A DNA stretch of 64,000 nt from positions 1,612,001 to 1,676,000 of the forward strand of contig NZ_JAUSUZ010000001.1 of NCBI RefSeq assembly GCF_030813715.1, in the 5' to 3' direction. The notes beneath the pieces are model-generated. The model saw only the letters and a program-made list of their open reading frames with translations, was not told where the DNA came from and ran no database searches. Shown here piece by piece: positions 25,832 to 33,987 of this stretch. Made by a program: the position numbers and the translations under genes. How positions within the stretch are numbered: the first letter of the stretch is position 1; every line of letters starts with the position of its first letter. The DNA comes from Catenuloplanes indicus (lineage in GTDB: Bacteria; Actinomycetota; Actinomycetes; Mycobacteriales; Micromonosporaceae).

Positions 25832-26287
25832 TCAGCCGGGCTGGACGGCGGTGCGGGCCAGGTGCGGGTTCTCCTGGTGGGTGGCGGTGAGGCGGACCCG
25901 GGTCAGGCGCCAGCCGCCGGGCGTGCGGATCGCCTCGTTGTCGTAGAAGCCGGCGACCAGCCACCGGTCCGGGCCGTCGCCGGCGGTCTCCGGCGGCAGC
26001 CAGTGCTCGGCGCGGACATGAGCGTGGATCGTCGCCCGGTCGCCGTCGACCTCGATCACGTGGCCGGTGATCGCGTGGTGGGTGGCGGTGAACGTGGCGA
26101 ACGAGGCGCGCAGGACGGCGGTGTAGTCGCCGAGCGGCACGGTCATCGGCGGGATGCCGGCGACCGAGGAGAAGTCGAGCGCGACCGGGTCGGCGAGCAC
26201 GCGGCCGGGCAGGTCGGTGAAGTCCTTCAGGTCGGCGATGTCGGCGTATCGGCCCATCAGCTCGACGAGTGCGGCACGGTCGTCCAT
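25832..26287 (-). CDS. SnoaL-like/NTF2-fold protein
   Basis: This 151-residue protein has a cone-shaped NTF2/SnoaL_4-type fold. The N-terminal helix is ALVELMGRYADIADLKD, the central part is ATHHAITGHVIEVDGDRATI and the C-terminal part is WRLTRVRLTATHQE. Family members are polyketide cyclases, dehydratases, isomerases or ligand binders, so the reaction cannot be assigned. AGGGGGA lies 6 bp before the ATG at 26287. The gene is preceded by a striking pair of CGACAnnnTGTCG sites, suggesting tight repression. Confidence 0.75.
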   Translation of the reverse strand: MDDRAALVELMGRYADIADLKDFTDLPGRVLADPVALDFSSVAGIPPMTVPLGDYTAVLRASFATFTATHHAITGHVIEVDGDRATIHAHVRAEHWLPPETAGDGPDRWLVAGFYDNEAIRTPGGWRLTRVRLTATHQENPHLARTAVQPG

Positions 26288-26304
26288 GCGAGTCCCCCTT
26301 TTAG

Positions 26305-26340
26305 CGACAACCTGTCGTGAAACATTACGACAGGATGTCG
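26305..26340. promoter_or_regulatory. Paired operator CGACAnnnTGTCG
   Basis: CGACAACCTGTCG (26305-26317) and CGACAGGATGTCG (26328-26340) are each perfect 5-bp inverted repeats with a 3-bp spacer. Their centres are 23 bp apart, and together they form a larger inverted repeat. They lie 17 bp upstream of the SnoaL-like gene. The form fits two TetR-type dimers binding side by side. Confidence 0.65.
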
Positions 26341-26352
26341 CGAAAAGGAAGC

Positions 26353-27171
26353 TCAACCTTTGCCGATGCCACTGGTCAGGCCACCGACCAGCTGGCGCTC
26401 CGCGAACGCGTAGCAGAGCAGCGCGGGGATCATGGCGAGCGTGACGTAGGCGAGGATGCGCGCGGTGTCGGCGGAGTACTGCGACTGGAACTGCTGGACG
26501 CCGAGGGGCAGCGTCCACCAGCGGGAGTCGTTGAAGACGATCAGCGGCAGCAGGTAGTTGTTCCAGCTGCCGACGACCGCGAGCACCGAGACCGTGCCGA
26601 GCGCGGGGCGGGACATCGGCAGCAGGATGCGCCAGAAGAACCGGACCGGGCCGGCGCCGTCCAGCACCGCGGACTCCTCCACCTCGGGCGGGATGCCGCG
26701 GAAGAAGCCGCGCAGCACCACGATGGTGACCGGCAGGCCGAACGCGATCTGCGGCAGCACCACGCCGAGCGGGTTGCCGAGCAGGCCCATCTCGCGCAGC
26801 AGCACGAACAGCGGCAGGATCGCGACCGCGAACGGGAACATCAGACCGATCGCGAACACGGTGAACAGCGTCTCCCGGCCCGGGAACGCGTAGCGGGCGA
26901 AGATGTACGCAGCCATCGCGCCGACCCCGACCACGCCCACGGTGGTGGCGATCGCGATACCGACGCTGTTGCCGGCCTGCCGCCAGAACGCGCCGGAGCC
27001 GAGGATGTCGGTGTAGTTGCCGGGGATCCACGGGTCCGGCAGCCCGAACGGGTTCGTGAACAGCTGGCCGTTGTCCTTGAACCCGCCGAGCACGCCGAAC
27101 AGGATCGGGACCACGATGGCCGCGCCGACCAGGATGCTCAGCAGGTGCAGCGCGGCGTGCCGGGCCTTCAT
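26353..27171 (-). CDS. Sugar ABC importer permease, MalG type
   Basis: This 272-residue inner-membrane permease has six helices and the EAA loop (EESAVLDGAGPVRFFWRILL) that docks the ATPase. It ends in the typical RQLVGGLTSGIGKG of CUT1-family second permeases. Its ATG at 27171 overlaps the stop of the first permease by 4 bp. It forms the channel together with the upstream permease and receives substrate from the lipoprotein encoded first in the operon. No ATPase gene is present, so a shared MsiK-type ATPase encoded elsewhere is expected. Confidence 0.92.
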   Translation of the reverse strand: MKARHAALHLLSILVGAAIVVPILFGVLGGFKDNGQLFTNPFGLPDPWIPGNYTDILGSGAFWRQAGNSVGIAIATTVGVVGVGAMAAYIFARYAFPGRETLFTVFAIGLMFPFAVAILPLFVLLREMGLLGNPLGVVLPQIAFGLPVTIVVLRGFFRGIPPEVEESAVLDGAGPVRFFWRILLPMSRPALGTVSVLAVVGSWNNYLLPLIVFNDSRWWTLPLGVQQFQSQYSADTARILAYVTLAMIPALLCYAFAERQLVGGLTSGIGKG

Positions 27172-28133
27172 CGCCGGTCTCCCATCGTGGTGACCGCGCC
27201 CTCGAGGTCGCGGCGCAGGACGAAACGCTGGTAGAGCAGGCCGAAGACGAGACTGATCAGGAAGATCGCCATGCTGAACGCGCTCGCGTAGCCCACGTGG
27301 AACCGCTTGAAGCCCTCCTGGAACATGCTCACCGCGAGCGTCTCCGAGGAACGGATCGGCCCGCCGCCGGTGAGCACCCAGACCATGTCGAACAGCTGCA
27401 CCGTGCCCAGCACGGACAGGAACACGCTGATCCGGATGGTCGGCCCGAGCAGCGGCAGCGTGATGTGCCGGAACGCGCGCCACGGGCCGGCGCCGTCGGT
27501 CGCGGCCGCGTCGTGCAGTTCCGGCGGGATGCTCTGCCGGGCGGCCAGGTAGAGCAGCGTATGGAAGCCGAAGTACTTCCACGAGATGACCAGGAACAGC
27601 GAGTACATCACGGTGTCCGGGTCGGCGAGCCAGGTCGCTCCGAGGTCGCCGAGGCCGATCAGCCGGGTGATGTGGTTGGCCAGGCCCTGGTTCGGCGAGA
27701 AGATCATGGTGAACAGCACCGCGGTGACCACTTCGGACAGCACGTACGGCGCGAAGAACACCAGCCGGTAGACGCGCCGGCCGCGCAACGGCTGGTTGAG
27801 CAGCATCGCCAGGCCGAGCGAGACCGGCAGCTGGATCAGGATCGACAGCGTCACCAGCAGCAGCGTGCGCCGCAGGTCACCGACGAAGATCTCGTCGACG
27901 AGCAGCCGCCGGAAGTTCTCCAGGCCGACGAACTCGGTGGGTACGCCGAAGCCGTTCCAGGTGAACAGGCTCGCGTAGCCGGCGACCACGATCGGGGCCA
28001 GCACCAGCAGCCCGAACAGCAGCAGCGCGGGCGCGAGGAACAGCACGATGGTCGGCCAGGGCCGGCGGCGCCGGGCCCGGGTGCGGACCGGCGGCCGGGC
28101 CGGTGCGGCCGGCCGCCGTTCGATGATGACCAC
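27168..28133 (-). CDS. Sugar ABC importer permease, MalF type
   Basis: This 321-residue permease has an Arg/Pro-rich cytosolic N-terminus (residues 1-27), six membrane helices and the EAA loop (LHDAAATDGAGPWRAFRHIT). The pattern VGLENFRRLL after the first periplasmic loop is typical of CUT1 MalF-like proteins. It lies between the binding-protein gene (6 bp upstream) and the second permease (4-bp overlap) in one operon. Confidence 0.92.
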   Translation of the reverse strand: MVIIERRPAAPARPPVRTRARRRRPWPTIVLFLAPALLLFGLLVLAPIVVAGYASLFTWNGFGVPTEFVGLENFRRLLVDEIFVGDLRRTLLLVTLSILIQLPVSLGLAMLLNQPLRGRRVYRLVFFAPYVLSEVVTAVLFTMIFSPNQGLANHITRLIGLGDLGATWLADPDTVMYSLFLVISWKYFGFHTLLYLAARQSIPPELHDAAATDGAGPWRAFRHITLPLLGPTIRISVFLSVLGTVQLFDMVWVLTGGGPIRSSETLAVSMFQEGFKRFHVGYASAFSMAIFLISLVFGLLYQRFVLRRDLEGAVTTMGDRR

Positions 28134-28139
28134 CGTCCG

Positions 28140-29429
28140 TCAGCCCTGCTTCGCCACGGTGGTGATGGCCGCGGCGACGTCCTGCGGGCTCGCCTGACCG
28201 GCCAGCAGCTCCGCCACGCTGTCGTTGACCTGCTGGCCGACCGCGGGCGCGAACGCCTGGTCCAGGTAGAGCTGGAAACCGGTCGAGGAGCCGAGGATGT
28301 CCGCCACGCTCTTCAGGTTCGGGTCGGTGACCGCGTCCTGGGCGGCCTTGACCACCGGCAGCACGCCCGCGGTCTTCGCCTCGATGCGCGCGTTGTCCGG
28401 CTGGGCGATGAAGCGGAGGAAGTCGATCGCCTTCGCCGGTGCGTTCCGGCCGATCGCGAACCCGCCGCCGCCGCCGAACGCGTCGGTGATCCGGCCCCTG
28501 CCGCCGTCGACCGCGGGGAACGGGAAGAAGCCGAGCTTGTCGCCGAGCCCGGCCTTGCCGGCCGAGGAGTCCTTCTGCACGGTGGGCGCCCATTGGCCCA
28601 TCAGTTCCATCGCGGCCTTGCCGTTGCCCATCGTGGCGGCCTGGCCGTCCGCCGTGGAGTACCCCGCGGCGAGGAAGCCGGTCTGGAACGGTTGCAGCGC
28701 CACGAGTTCGGACAGCCGCTCGCCGGCGGTGACGAAGTCCGGTGCGGCGAAGCTCTTGTCGGCCGCGGCCTGCCGCATCAGGTCCAGGCCGCCGATCCGC
28801 AGCGCCAGGTAGGCCCAGTAGTAGTGGCCGGGCCACTTCTCCTTGCCGGCCAGCGCGATCGGCGTGACGCCCGCGCTCTTGAGCCTGCCGACCGCGTCGA
28901 GCAGCCCGGCCCAGGTGTCCGGCGGTGTGGTCACGCCGGCCTTGGCGAACAGTTCCTTGTTGTACCAGAAGCCGACCATGCCGGTGTCCACCGCGGACGC
29001 GTAGACCTTGTCGTCGATGGTGTAGGCGTCCAGCGCGGCCGGGATCAGCTGGTCGCGCCAGCCGCCGACGTCGGCCGTGAGGTCCTTGATCATCCCGGCC
29101 TCGGCCTGCTGGGCGAGTACGCCGCCACCCCAGGTGTGGAAGATGTCCGGCGGGTCACCGGCCTGGATGTTCGTGGTCAGCTTGGTCTTGAACGCCTCGT
29201 TCTCCAGCGCGGTGATCTCGATGGTCACGCCGGGGTTCGCGGCCTCGAACCGGCGGGCCATGTCCGCCCACGCGGACAGCATCGGGTCGGTGTTCGCGAT
29301 GTGCCACCACCGGATCGTCCCGCCGGCGGCGCCGCCGCTCCCGCTCCCGCCGTCACCGCATGCACCGAGCGCCAGGCCGGCGGCTCCGGCACCGGCCAGG
29401 CCCAGCAACGACCTGCGACTGATTCGCAT
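28140..29429 (-). CDS. Sugar-binding lipoprotein of ABC importer (CUT1)
   Basis: This 429-residue extracytoplasmic solute-binding protein has a twin-arginine-like start (MRISRRSLLGLAGAG) and a lipobox LALGAC, so it should be lipid-anchored. The body fits family 1 sugar-binding proteins (TIRWWHIANTDPMLSAWADM, then NPGVTIEITALENEAFKTKL, then GFWYNKELFAKAGV). It captures an oligosaccharide for the two permeases downstream. The ATG at 29429 was chosen because it starts the signal peptide and has AAGGGG upstream. Operators of CGAAAnTTTCG form lie 55 and 253 bp upstream. Confidence 0.92.
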   Translation of the reverse strand: MRISRRSLLGLAGAGAAGLALGACGDGGSGSGGAAGGTIRWWHIANTDPMLSAWADMARRFEAANPGVTIEITALENEAFKTKLTTNIQAGDPPDIFHTWGGGVLAQQAEAGMIKDLTADVGGWRDQLIPAALDAYTIDDKVYASAVDTGMVGFWYNKELFAKAGVTTPPDTWAGLLDAVGRLKSAGVTPIALAGKEKWPGHYYWAYLALRIGGLDLMRQAAADKSFAAPDFVTAGERLSELVALQPFQTGFLAAGYSTADGQAATMGNGKAAMELMGQWAPTVQKDSSAGKAGLGDKLGFFPFPAVDGGRGRITDAFGGGGGFAIGRNAPAKAIDFLRFIAQPDNARIEAKTAGVLPVVKAAQDAVTDPNLKSVADILGSSTGFQLYLDQAFAPAVGQQVNDSVAELLAGQASPQDVAAAITTVAKQG

Positions 29430-29483
29430 CACCAGGGACCCCTTTCCGCAAGGGCGTATCGGAACGGCCGGCATCACGATTGC

Positions 29484-29494
29484 CGAAACTTTCG
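29484..29494. promoter_or_regulatory. LacI-type operator CGAAACTTTCG
   Basis: CGAAA-C-TTTCG is a perfect 5-bp inverted repeat around one base, located 55 bp upstream of the sugar-binding lipoprotein gene. LacI-family regulators of xylan or oligosaccharide uptake in streptomycetes use similar CGAAAnTTTCG sites. The regulator is not encoded next to it. Confidence 0.6.
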
Positions 29495-29681
29495 CCCACC
29501 GACCGGAATTTGCGAAGCTGCATGCGCACGTTACGAGACGGTGATCGATGGGTCAAGAGGATGAATCGCCCTGTCAGATGGCCTGCGACCTGCCGATCCG
29601 GCTGTTAGTAACCCTTTTTCGACGGTACGTCGTGCGGGCGCTGTGCACGGAGCGCGCAGCCGCGCAAATCGGTACGTAGTC

Positions 29682-29690
29682 TGAAAGTTT
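29682..29690. promoter_or_regulatory. Second GAAAGTTTC half-operator
   Basis: GAAA-G-TTTC is an inverted repeat with a mismatched outer base pair. It lies 187 bp from the perfect operator at 29484-29494 and just after the stop of the PaaX-type gene. It may allow looping repression of the importer operon. Confidence 0.4.
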
Positions 29691-29694
29691 CGGA

Positions 29695-30624
29695 CTAGCC
29701 GGTGAGTCCGGCGGCCATCTCGGCCACGGTGTGCGCGTGGATGCCGGGCCACGGCGCACCAGCGACCCGCTCCGCCACGTCGCGCACGTGCCGTTCGGCG
29801 GTGTGCGCGAGCCCGTCGTAGACGGCGGCGAACAGCTCGCGGGCGGGCTCGCGCGGCCAGTCCGCCGGGAGCAGCCGGGCCGGCAGCGCGGGGTCGAGAA
29901 CCGGCATCCGCCGGTAGTCGTCCATCACCTCGGTCCGGATCCGCACCGCCTCCGCACCGGACGCCGGCCGGGCCGGCGTCGCGTGCCAGCGCGCCACGAA
30001 CGCGGCGTACTCGCCCGCGATAGCCGCGACGTCCCACGCCTCGAGCGGCGCGCGGCCGTCCCCGGCGTGCCGGGCCCGGAACACGGTCAGCGCACCGGGC
30101 GCGAGCCGCTCCAGTTCCGCCTGCGCCGGCGCGTCGAGCGCGCGCGGCGAGACCCACAGCCCGTCGTACAGCGGGGCGTACCCCATCCACCGCAGCTGCG
30201 TGCGGAGCCCGCGCCGGCGCGTGGTCTCGGCCTGCGGCAGCGAGAACGCGACCAGCGTCCAGTGCTCGTCCCACGGCTCCACGCCGGCCGGCGAGACGAT
30301 CGCGCGCCCACCCACGGTCAGGAAGGCGGCCGCGGCCGCGGTGAGCCGGTAGGAGCTCTGCCGCCCGCGCCGGGCGCCCTCCAGCACGCCGCGGCGGGCG
30401 AGCCGGCTGATCGCGGTGCGCGCACCGGCCGGACTCACGCCGGCCTCGCCGAGCAGCGCGACGACCGCAGCCGACGGCAGCCAGGCCCGGGTGCGCAGCG
30501 TGTAGTCGGCCAGCAGCGTCACGGCCAGGCCCTGCGGCGAGTTGCCGTTCTGGCGCCGCGGCAGCCGCACCGCACCGGCCGCGTCCTCCGGAAAGATCTC
30601 CTCGATGTCGTACGGGCTGGTCAC
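29695..30624 (-). CDS. PaaX-family transcriptional regulator
   Basis: This 309-residue regulator begins with a winged helix (about residues 35-100; WLPSAAVVALLGEAGVSPAG, then ARTAISRLARRGVLEGARRG). A PaaX middle domain (LRWMGYAPLYDGLWVSPRAL) and a C-terminal domain rich in Ala and Arg follow. PaaX proteins repress aromatic-acid degradation and respond to CoA thioesters, but no such genes adjoin, so its target is unknown. The GTG at 30624 gives the conserved start. It is divergent from the esterase gene at 30828. Confidence 0.85.
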   Translation of the reverse strand: MTSPYDIEEIFPEDAAGAVRLPRRQNGNSPQGLAVTLLADYTLRTRAWLPSAAVVALLGEAGVSPAGARTAISRLARRGVLEGARRGRQSSYRLTAAAAAFLTVGGRAIVSPAGVEPWDEHWTLVAFSLPQAETTRRRGLRTQLRWMGYAPLYDGLWVSPRALDAPAQAELERLAPGALTVFRARHAGDGRAPLEAWDVAAIAGEYAAFVARWHATPARPASGAEAVRIRTEVMDDYRRMPVLDPALPARLLPADWPREPARELFAAVYDGLAHTAERHVRDVAERVAGAPWPGIHAHTVAEMAAGLTG

Positions 30625-30827
30625 GCGACGCTCCGGCGGGCTGCTGAGGACGGTCGATCTTCACTTTAGACCGCCGCGGCACAATTTAATTGATATGCGT
30701 CGATTGACAGTTCGGTGGCCGCGGAGCAAGCTAAGTGTCACGCGTCGGTCCACGCGAGCCGACACGTCCGGGCGATCGCCGGCTCCGTGCCGCCGCCTCC
30801 TCTCGCCTCCCTCGAGGAGATGCCACC
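30625..30827. other. Divergent promoter region
   Basis: No gene lies here. An A/T-rich core (CACAATTTAATTGATATG around 30680-30698) and a TTGACA at 30704-30709 are the likely promoter elements for the rightward esterase. TAAAGT on the minus strand near 30662-30667 may serve the PaaX-type gene. Confidence 0.4.
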
Positions 30828-32150
30828 ATGAGATTCAAGAAGACACTGCTGCTCGGTACGGCCGCACTGACCGTCCTCGCCGCACTCACGCTGCCGGCGG
30901 GCCGTCCCGCGTTCGCCGCCTCGCTGACCGAGGTGACCTCGTTCGGCGACAACCCGGGCGGCATGCGCATGCACGTCTACGTCCCGGACTCCCGACCGGC
31001 GAACCCGCCGATCGTGGTGGCCATGCACGGCTGCGGCGGCTCCGGGCCCGGCTTCTACAGCGGCAGCGAGTTCGCCGCGCTGGCCGACCGGCACGGGTTC
31101 ATCGTGATCTACCCGTCCGCGATGCAGGAGGCCGGGTTCGGCAAGTGCTTCGACACCTGGTCGGCCGCGGCGAAACGACGCGGCGGCGGCAGCGACCCGG
31201 TCTCGATCGCGTCGATGGTCGCCTACGCCGGCCGGCAGTACGGCGGCGACCAGAACCGGGTCTACGCCACCGGCAGCTCCTCCGGCGGCATGATGACCCA
31301 GCACCTGCTGGCCGTCTACCCCGACCTGTTCCGGGCCGGCGCGTCGTTCATGGGCGTGCCGTACGACTGCTTCGCGAACGCGGCCGACTACCCGCCCGGC
31401 GCCAGCCGGTGCACCGGCGGCGCGATGAACCGCACGCCGCAGCAGTGGGGCGACGCCGTCCGTCAGGCCTACCCGGGATACACCGGGCCGCGGCCTCGGG
31501 TGCAGCTGTGGCACGGCACCAACGACACGCTGGTGCCGTACTCGCTGCTCCAGGAGTCGGTGGAGCAGTGGACCGACGTGGCCGGGCTGTCCCAGACCCC
31601 GACGTCCACCGACACCCCGCAGGCCGGGTGGAACCGCCGCCGGTTCGCGGACGCCACCGGCGACGTACGGGTCGAGGCGTACGCCGTCCAGGGCGCCGGC
31701 CACACGCTGCCGAGCACCGGCATGGCCGCGGCGGCCGTCGCGTTCTTCGGCCTCACCACGCCGCCGTCCACCCCGCCGTCCACTCCGACGCCCACGCCGC
31801 CGAACACCCCCACACCCACGCCACCGGTGACCGGGGCGTGCCGGGTCACCGACGCGATCAACGCCTGGAACACCGGGCTGACCTCGGCGATCACGATCGC
31901 CAACACCGGCACCGCGCGCGTCGACGGCTGGTCGCTGTCGTTCACACTGCCCGCCGGGCAGACGATCACGTCGGGCTGGAACGCCACGTACACGCCGTCC
32001 TCCGGCCAGGTCACCGCGCGCAACGCCGGCCACAACGCGGCGATCGCGCCCGGAGCCTCGGTCTCCATCGGCTTCCAGGCCACGCACACCGGCAACACGG
32101 CCGCACCGTCGTCGTTCAGCCTGAACGGCGCCGCCTGCACCGTCGCCTGA
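30828..32150 (+). CDS. Secreted CE1/PHB-depolymerase-type esterase with C-terminal CBM2
   Basis: This 440-residue exoenzyme has a signal peptide (residues 1-30), an alpha/beta-hydrolase domain (nucleophile YATGSSSGGMMTQHL, acid WHGTNDTLVP, His GAGHTLPSTG), a Pro/Thr linker and a CBM2-type cellulose/xylan-binding domain (VTDAINAWNTGLTSAITIAN, then GWSLSFTLPAGQTITSGWN). Acetylxylan esterase or polyhydroxybutyrate depolymerase activity is expected; the CBM2 favours plant cell walls. GAGGAG precedes the ATG at 30828. It probably forms an operon with the next esterase gene, 67 bp downstream. Confidence 0.87.
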   Translation: MRFKKTLLLGTAALTVLAALTLPAGRPAFAASLTEVTSFGDNPGGMRMHVYVPDSRPANPPIVVAMHGCGGSGPGFYSGSEFAALADRHGFIVIYPSAMQEAGFGKCFDTWSAAAKRRGGGSDPVSIASMVAYAGRQYGGDQNRVYATGSSSGGMMTQHLLAVYPDLFRAGASFMGVPYDCFANAADYPPGASRCTGGAMNRTPQQWGDAVRQAYPGYTGPRPRVQLWHGTNDTLVPYSLLQESVEQWTDVAGLSQTPTSTDTPQAGWNRRRFADATGDVRVEAYAVQGAGHTLPSTGMAAAAVAFFGLTTPPSTPPSTPTPTPPNTPTPTPPVTGACRVTDAINAWNTGLTSAITIANTGTARVDGWSLSFTLPAGQTITSGWNATYTPSSGQVTARNAGHNAAIAPGASVSIGFQATHTGNTAAPSSFSLNGAACTVA

Positions 32151-32217
32151 ACCTCCGTTCCCCGCCACCGTCGCGCCCGGCCCCGGGCCGGGCGCCTCAC
32201 CGCAGGAGTGACCTCAG

Positions 32218-33495
32218 ATGACCGGACAACCGACACGGAGACACCGGATACTCGGCACCGCCGTAGCCGCCGTACTGCTGGCCGCCGCCGGAGCGATCGC
32301 GCTGACCGGCGGGACCGCCACGGCCGGGCAGACCGGCACGCTCGCCGCCACCGCCGGGTGCGGCAAGAACCCGACGCTGCGCGACGGGACGTACACCATC
32401 CAGAGCGGCGGGCGGGCGCGCACGTACCAGCTGCGGCTGCCCGGCAACTACGACAACAACCGGGCGTACCGGCTGGTGGTCGGGCTGCACTGGCTCAACG
32501 GCAGCGCGAGCGACGTGGTCGGCAACGGGTTCTACGGCCTCCAGGCGCAAGCCGCAAACAGCGCGATCTTCGTTGCGCCGCAGGGCCTGGACGCCGGCTG
32601 GGCGAACACCGGCGGCCGGGACGTCACGCTGGTCGACGACATCCTGCGCACGGTCGAGAACGACCTGTGCGTCGACACGTCCCAGCGGTTCGCGCTCGGC
32701 TTCAGCTACGGCGGCGCGATGAGCTTCGCGCTCGCCTGCGCCCGGCCGGCCGTGTTCCGGGCGGTGGCGCCGATCGCCGGTGCGAACCTCAGCGGCGGAT
32801 GCTCGTCGGCGTCGCAGCCGGTCGCGTACTTCGGCATCCACGGCACCCGGGACAGCGTCCTGAACATCTCCTCGGGCCGGTCGATCCGGGACGTGTTCGT
32901 CCGCGCGAACGGCTGCACCGCACAGAACCCGCCGGAGCCGGGCCAGAACAGCGGCACCCACATCACCACCGCGTACACGGGCTGCCGGTCCGGGTACCCG
33001 GTGCAGTGGGCGGCGCACGACGGTGACCACGTGCCGCTGCCGACCGACCGCAACGCCGGCACGTCCTGGGTCGGCCCCGAGGTGTGGCGCTTCTTCAGCC
33101 AGTTCGGCAGCGTGACCCAGCCGACCACGCCGCCGCCCACGACCCCGACCGGCACGCCGCCGACCACGACGCCACCCGCTGAGACCGCGTGCCGCGCGAC
33201 CGCGGCCGTGAACGCGTGGAACAACGGCTTGACCGCGAACATCACGGTGACGAACACCGGCGGCAGCGCGCTGAACGGCTGGACACTCGCGTTCACGCTG
33301 CCGGCCGGCCAGACAGTCACCAACGGCTGGAACGCCACGTACACGCCCACGTCCGGGCGGGTCACCGCGACCAACGTCGGCCACAACGCCCAGCTGGCAC
33401 CGGGCGCGTCGGTCACCTTCGGCTTCCAGGCCACGCACACCGGCGACAGCGGCGCACCGGCCGCGTACGCGCTGAACGGTTCGGCCTGCGGCTGA
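32218..33495 (+). CDS. Secreted CE1-type esterase (feruloyl/acetylxylan-like) with C-terminal CBM2
   Basis: This 425-residue exoenzyme parallels its neighbour. It has a signal peptide (to about residue 37), an alpha/beta-hydrolase domain with the nucleophile elbow ALGFSYGGAMSFAL and late His in AAHDGDHVP, a Pro/Thr linker, and a CBM2 whose sequence (GWTLAFTLPAGQTVTNGWNA) is nearly that of the upstream gene. The catalytic domain resembles fungal-type feruloyl esterases. CAGGAG lies 9 bp before the ATG. It removes ester side chains from plant polysaccharide together with the preceding esterase, and is followed by two strong hairpins. Confidence 0.87.
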   Translation: MTGQPTRRHRILGTAVAAVLLAAAGAIALTGGTATAGQTGTLAATAGCGKNPTLRDGTYTIQSGGRARTYQLRLPGNYDNNRAYRLVVGLHWLNGSASDVVGNGFYGLQAQAANSAIFVAPQGLDAGWANTGGRDVTLVDDILRTVENDLCVDTSQRFALGFSYGGAMSFALACARPAVFRAVAPIAGANLSGGCSSASQPVAYFGIHGTRDSVLNISSGRSIRDVFVRANGCTAQNPPEPGQNSGTHITTAYTGCRSGYPVQWAAHDGDHVPLPTDRNAGTSWVGPEVWRFFSQFGSVTQPTTPPPTTPTGTPPTTTPPAETACRATAAVNAWNNGLTANITVTNTGGSALNGWTLAFTLPAGQTVTNGWNATYTPTSGRVTATNVGHNAQLAPGASVTFGFQATHTGDSGAPAAYALNGSACG

Positions 33496-33501
33496 CGTCG
33501 G

Positions 33502-33539
33502 CGCCGGGGGCGGCACCCGGGCGAGTGCCGCCCCCGGCG
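33502..33539 (+). terminator. 15-bp hairpin after the esterase operon
   Basis: CGCCGGGGGCGGCAC (33502-33516) pairs perfectly with GTGCCGCCCCCGGCG (33525-33539). It is 6 bp after the stop codon. Confidence 0.7.
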
Positions 33540-33577
33540 TCAGAGCGCGAACCGGCTCGGCCGTCTCGCGATCCGGG

Positions 33578-33620
33578 CCGGAGCGGTCGTCACCGAAACC
33601 GTCGGTGACGACCGCTCCGG
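33578..33620. terminator. Perfect 19-bp hairpin
   Basis: CCGGAGCGGTCGTCACCGA (33578-33596) pairs perfectly with 33602-33620 around a five-base loop. It lies just before the stop of the leftward remnant and may act in both directions. Confidence 0.7.
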
Positions 33621-33624
33621 TTCA

Positions 33625-33919
33625 TCACTGGGCGGCCTCGTTCCGGGTGGAGAGCAGTTCCCGGGTGTACCGGTGCAGGCGGGTGGCGTCGGTGGGCGAG
33701 GACACCGCGGGGTCGAGCGGAACGGCCCGGCCCTCACCGACAGCGGTGATCCGGCCGTGGTCGGACGACTCCAGGAACGGCGCGATCTCGGTCAGGTCCG
33801 CCGCAGCATGGCGATCTGCCCGGTCACCACCGGATCGTGGTGGTAGTCCCCGGCGAAGCTGGTCGCGACGGTGCCGGGGAAATTGAGCACGTAACGGGTG
33901 CGCGACCACTCGTCCGATG
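33625..33919 (-). pseudogene. Frameshifted 3-prime fragment of an unidentified gene
   Basis: The upstream part reads sensibly in one frame (EWSRTRYVLNFPGTVATSFA, then GDYHHDPVVTGQIAMLRRT), then hits TGA near 33792. One base over, the sense continues as LTEIAPFLESSDHGRITAVG and ATRLHRYTRELLSTRNEAAQ to the stop at 33625. No start codon or domain is evident. It looks like the tail of a longer protein, possibly a regulator, that was truncated and frameshifted. Confidence 0.4.
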
Positions 33920-33937
33920 ACTCTTCCGCATCCGCTG

Positions 33938-33981
33938 ATACGCGTTTCGTATTACCGGCGGGCGACGGCGCGATCTAGGTT
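33938..33981 (+). promoter_or_regulatory. LysR box (T-N11-A) and leaderless -10 TAGGTT
   Basis: ATACGCGTTTCGTAT (33938-33952) is an inverted repeat with the T-N11-A signature of LysR operators. TAGGTT (33976-33981) follows, exactly six bases before the GTG of the LysR-type gene. Together they suggest an autoregulated, leaderless gene. Confidence 0.6.
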
Positions 33982-33987
33982 CATCAT

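Noticed and set aside
27297-29564. A 755-codon plus-strand frame across the sugar ABC operon
   Set aside because: Permease and lipoprotein motifs are unmistakable on the minus strand. The plus frame has no start signals or homology.
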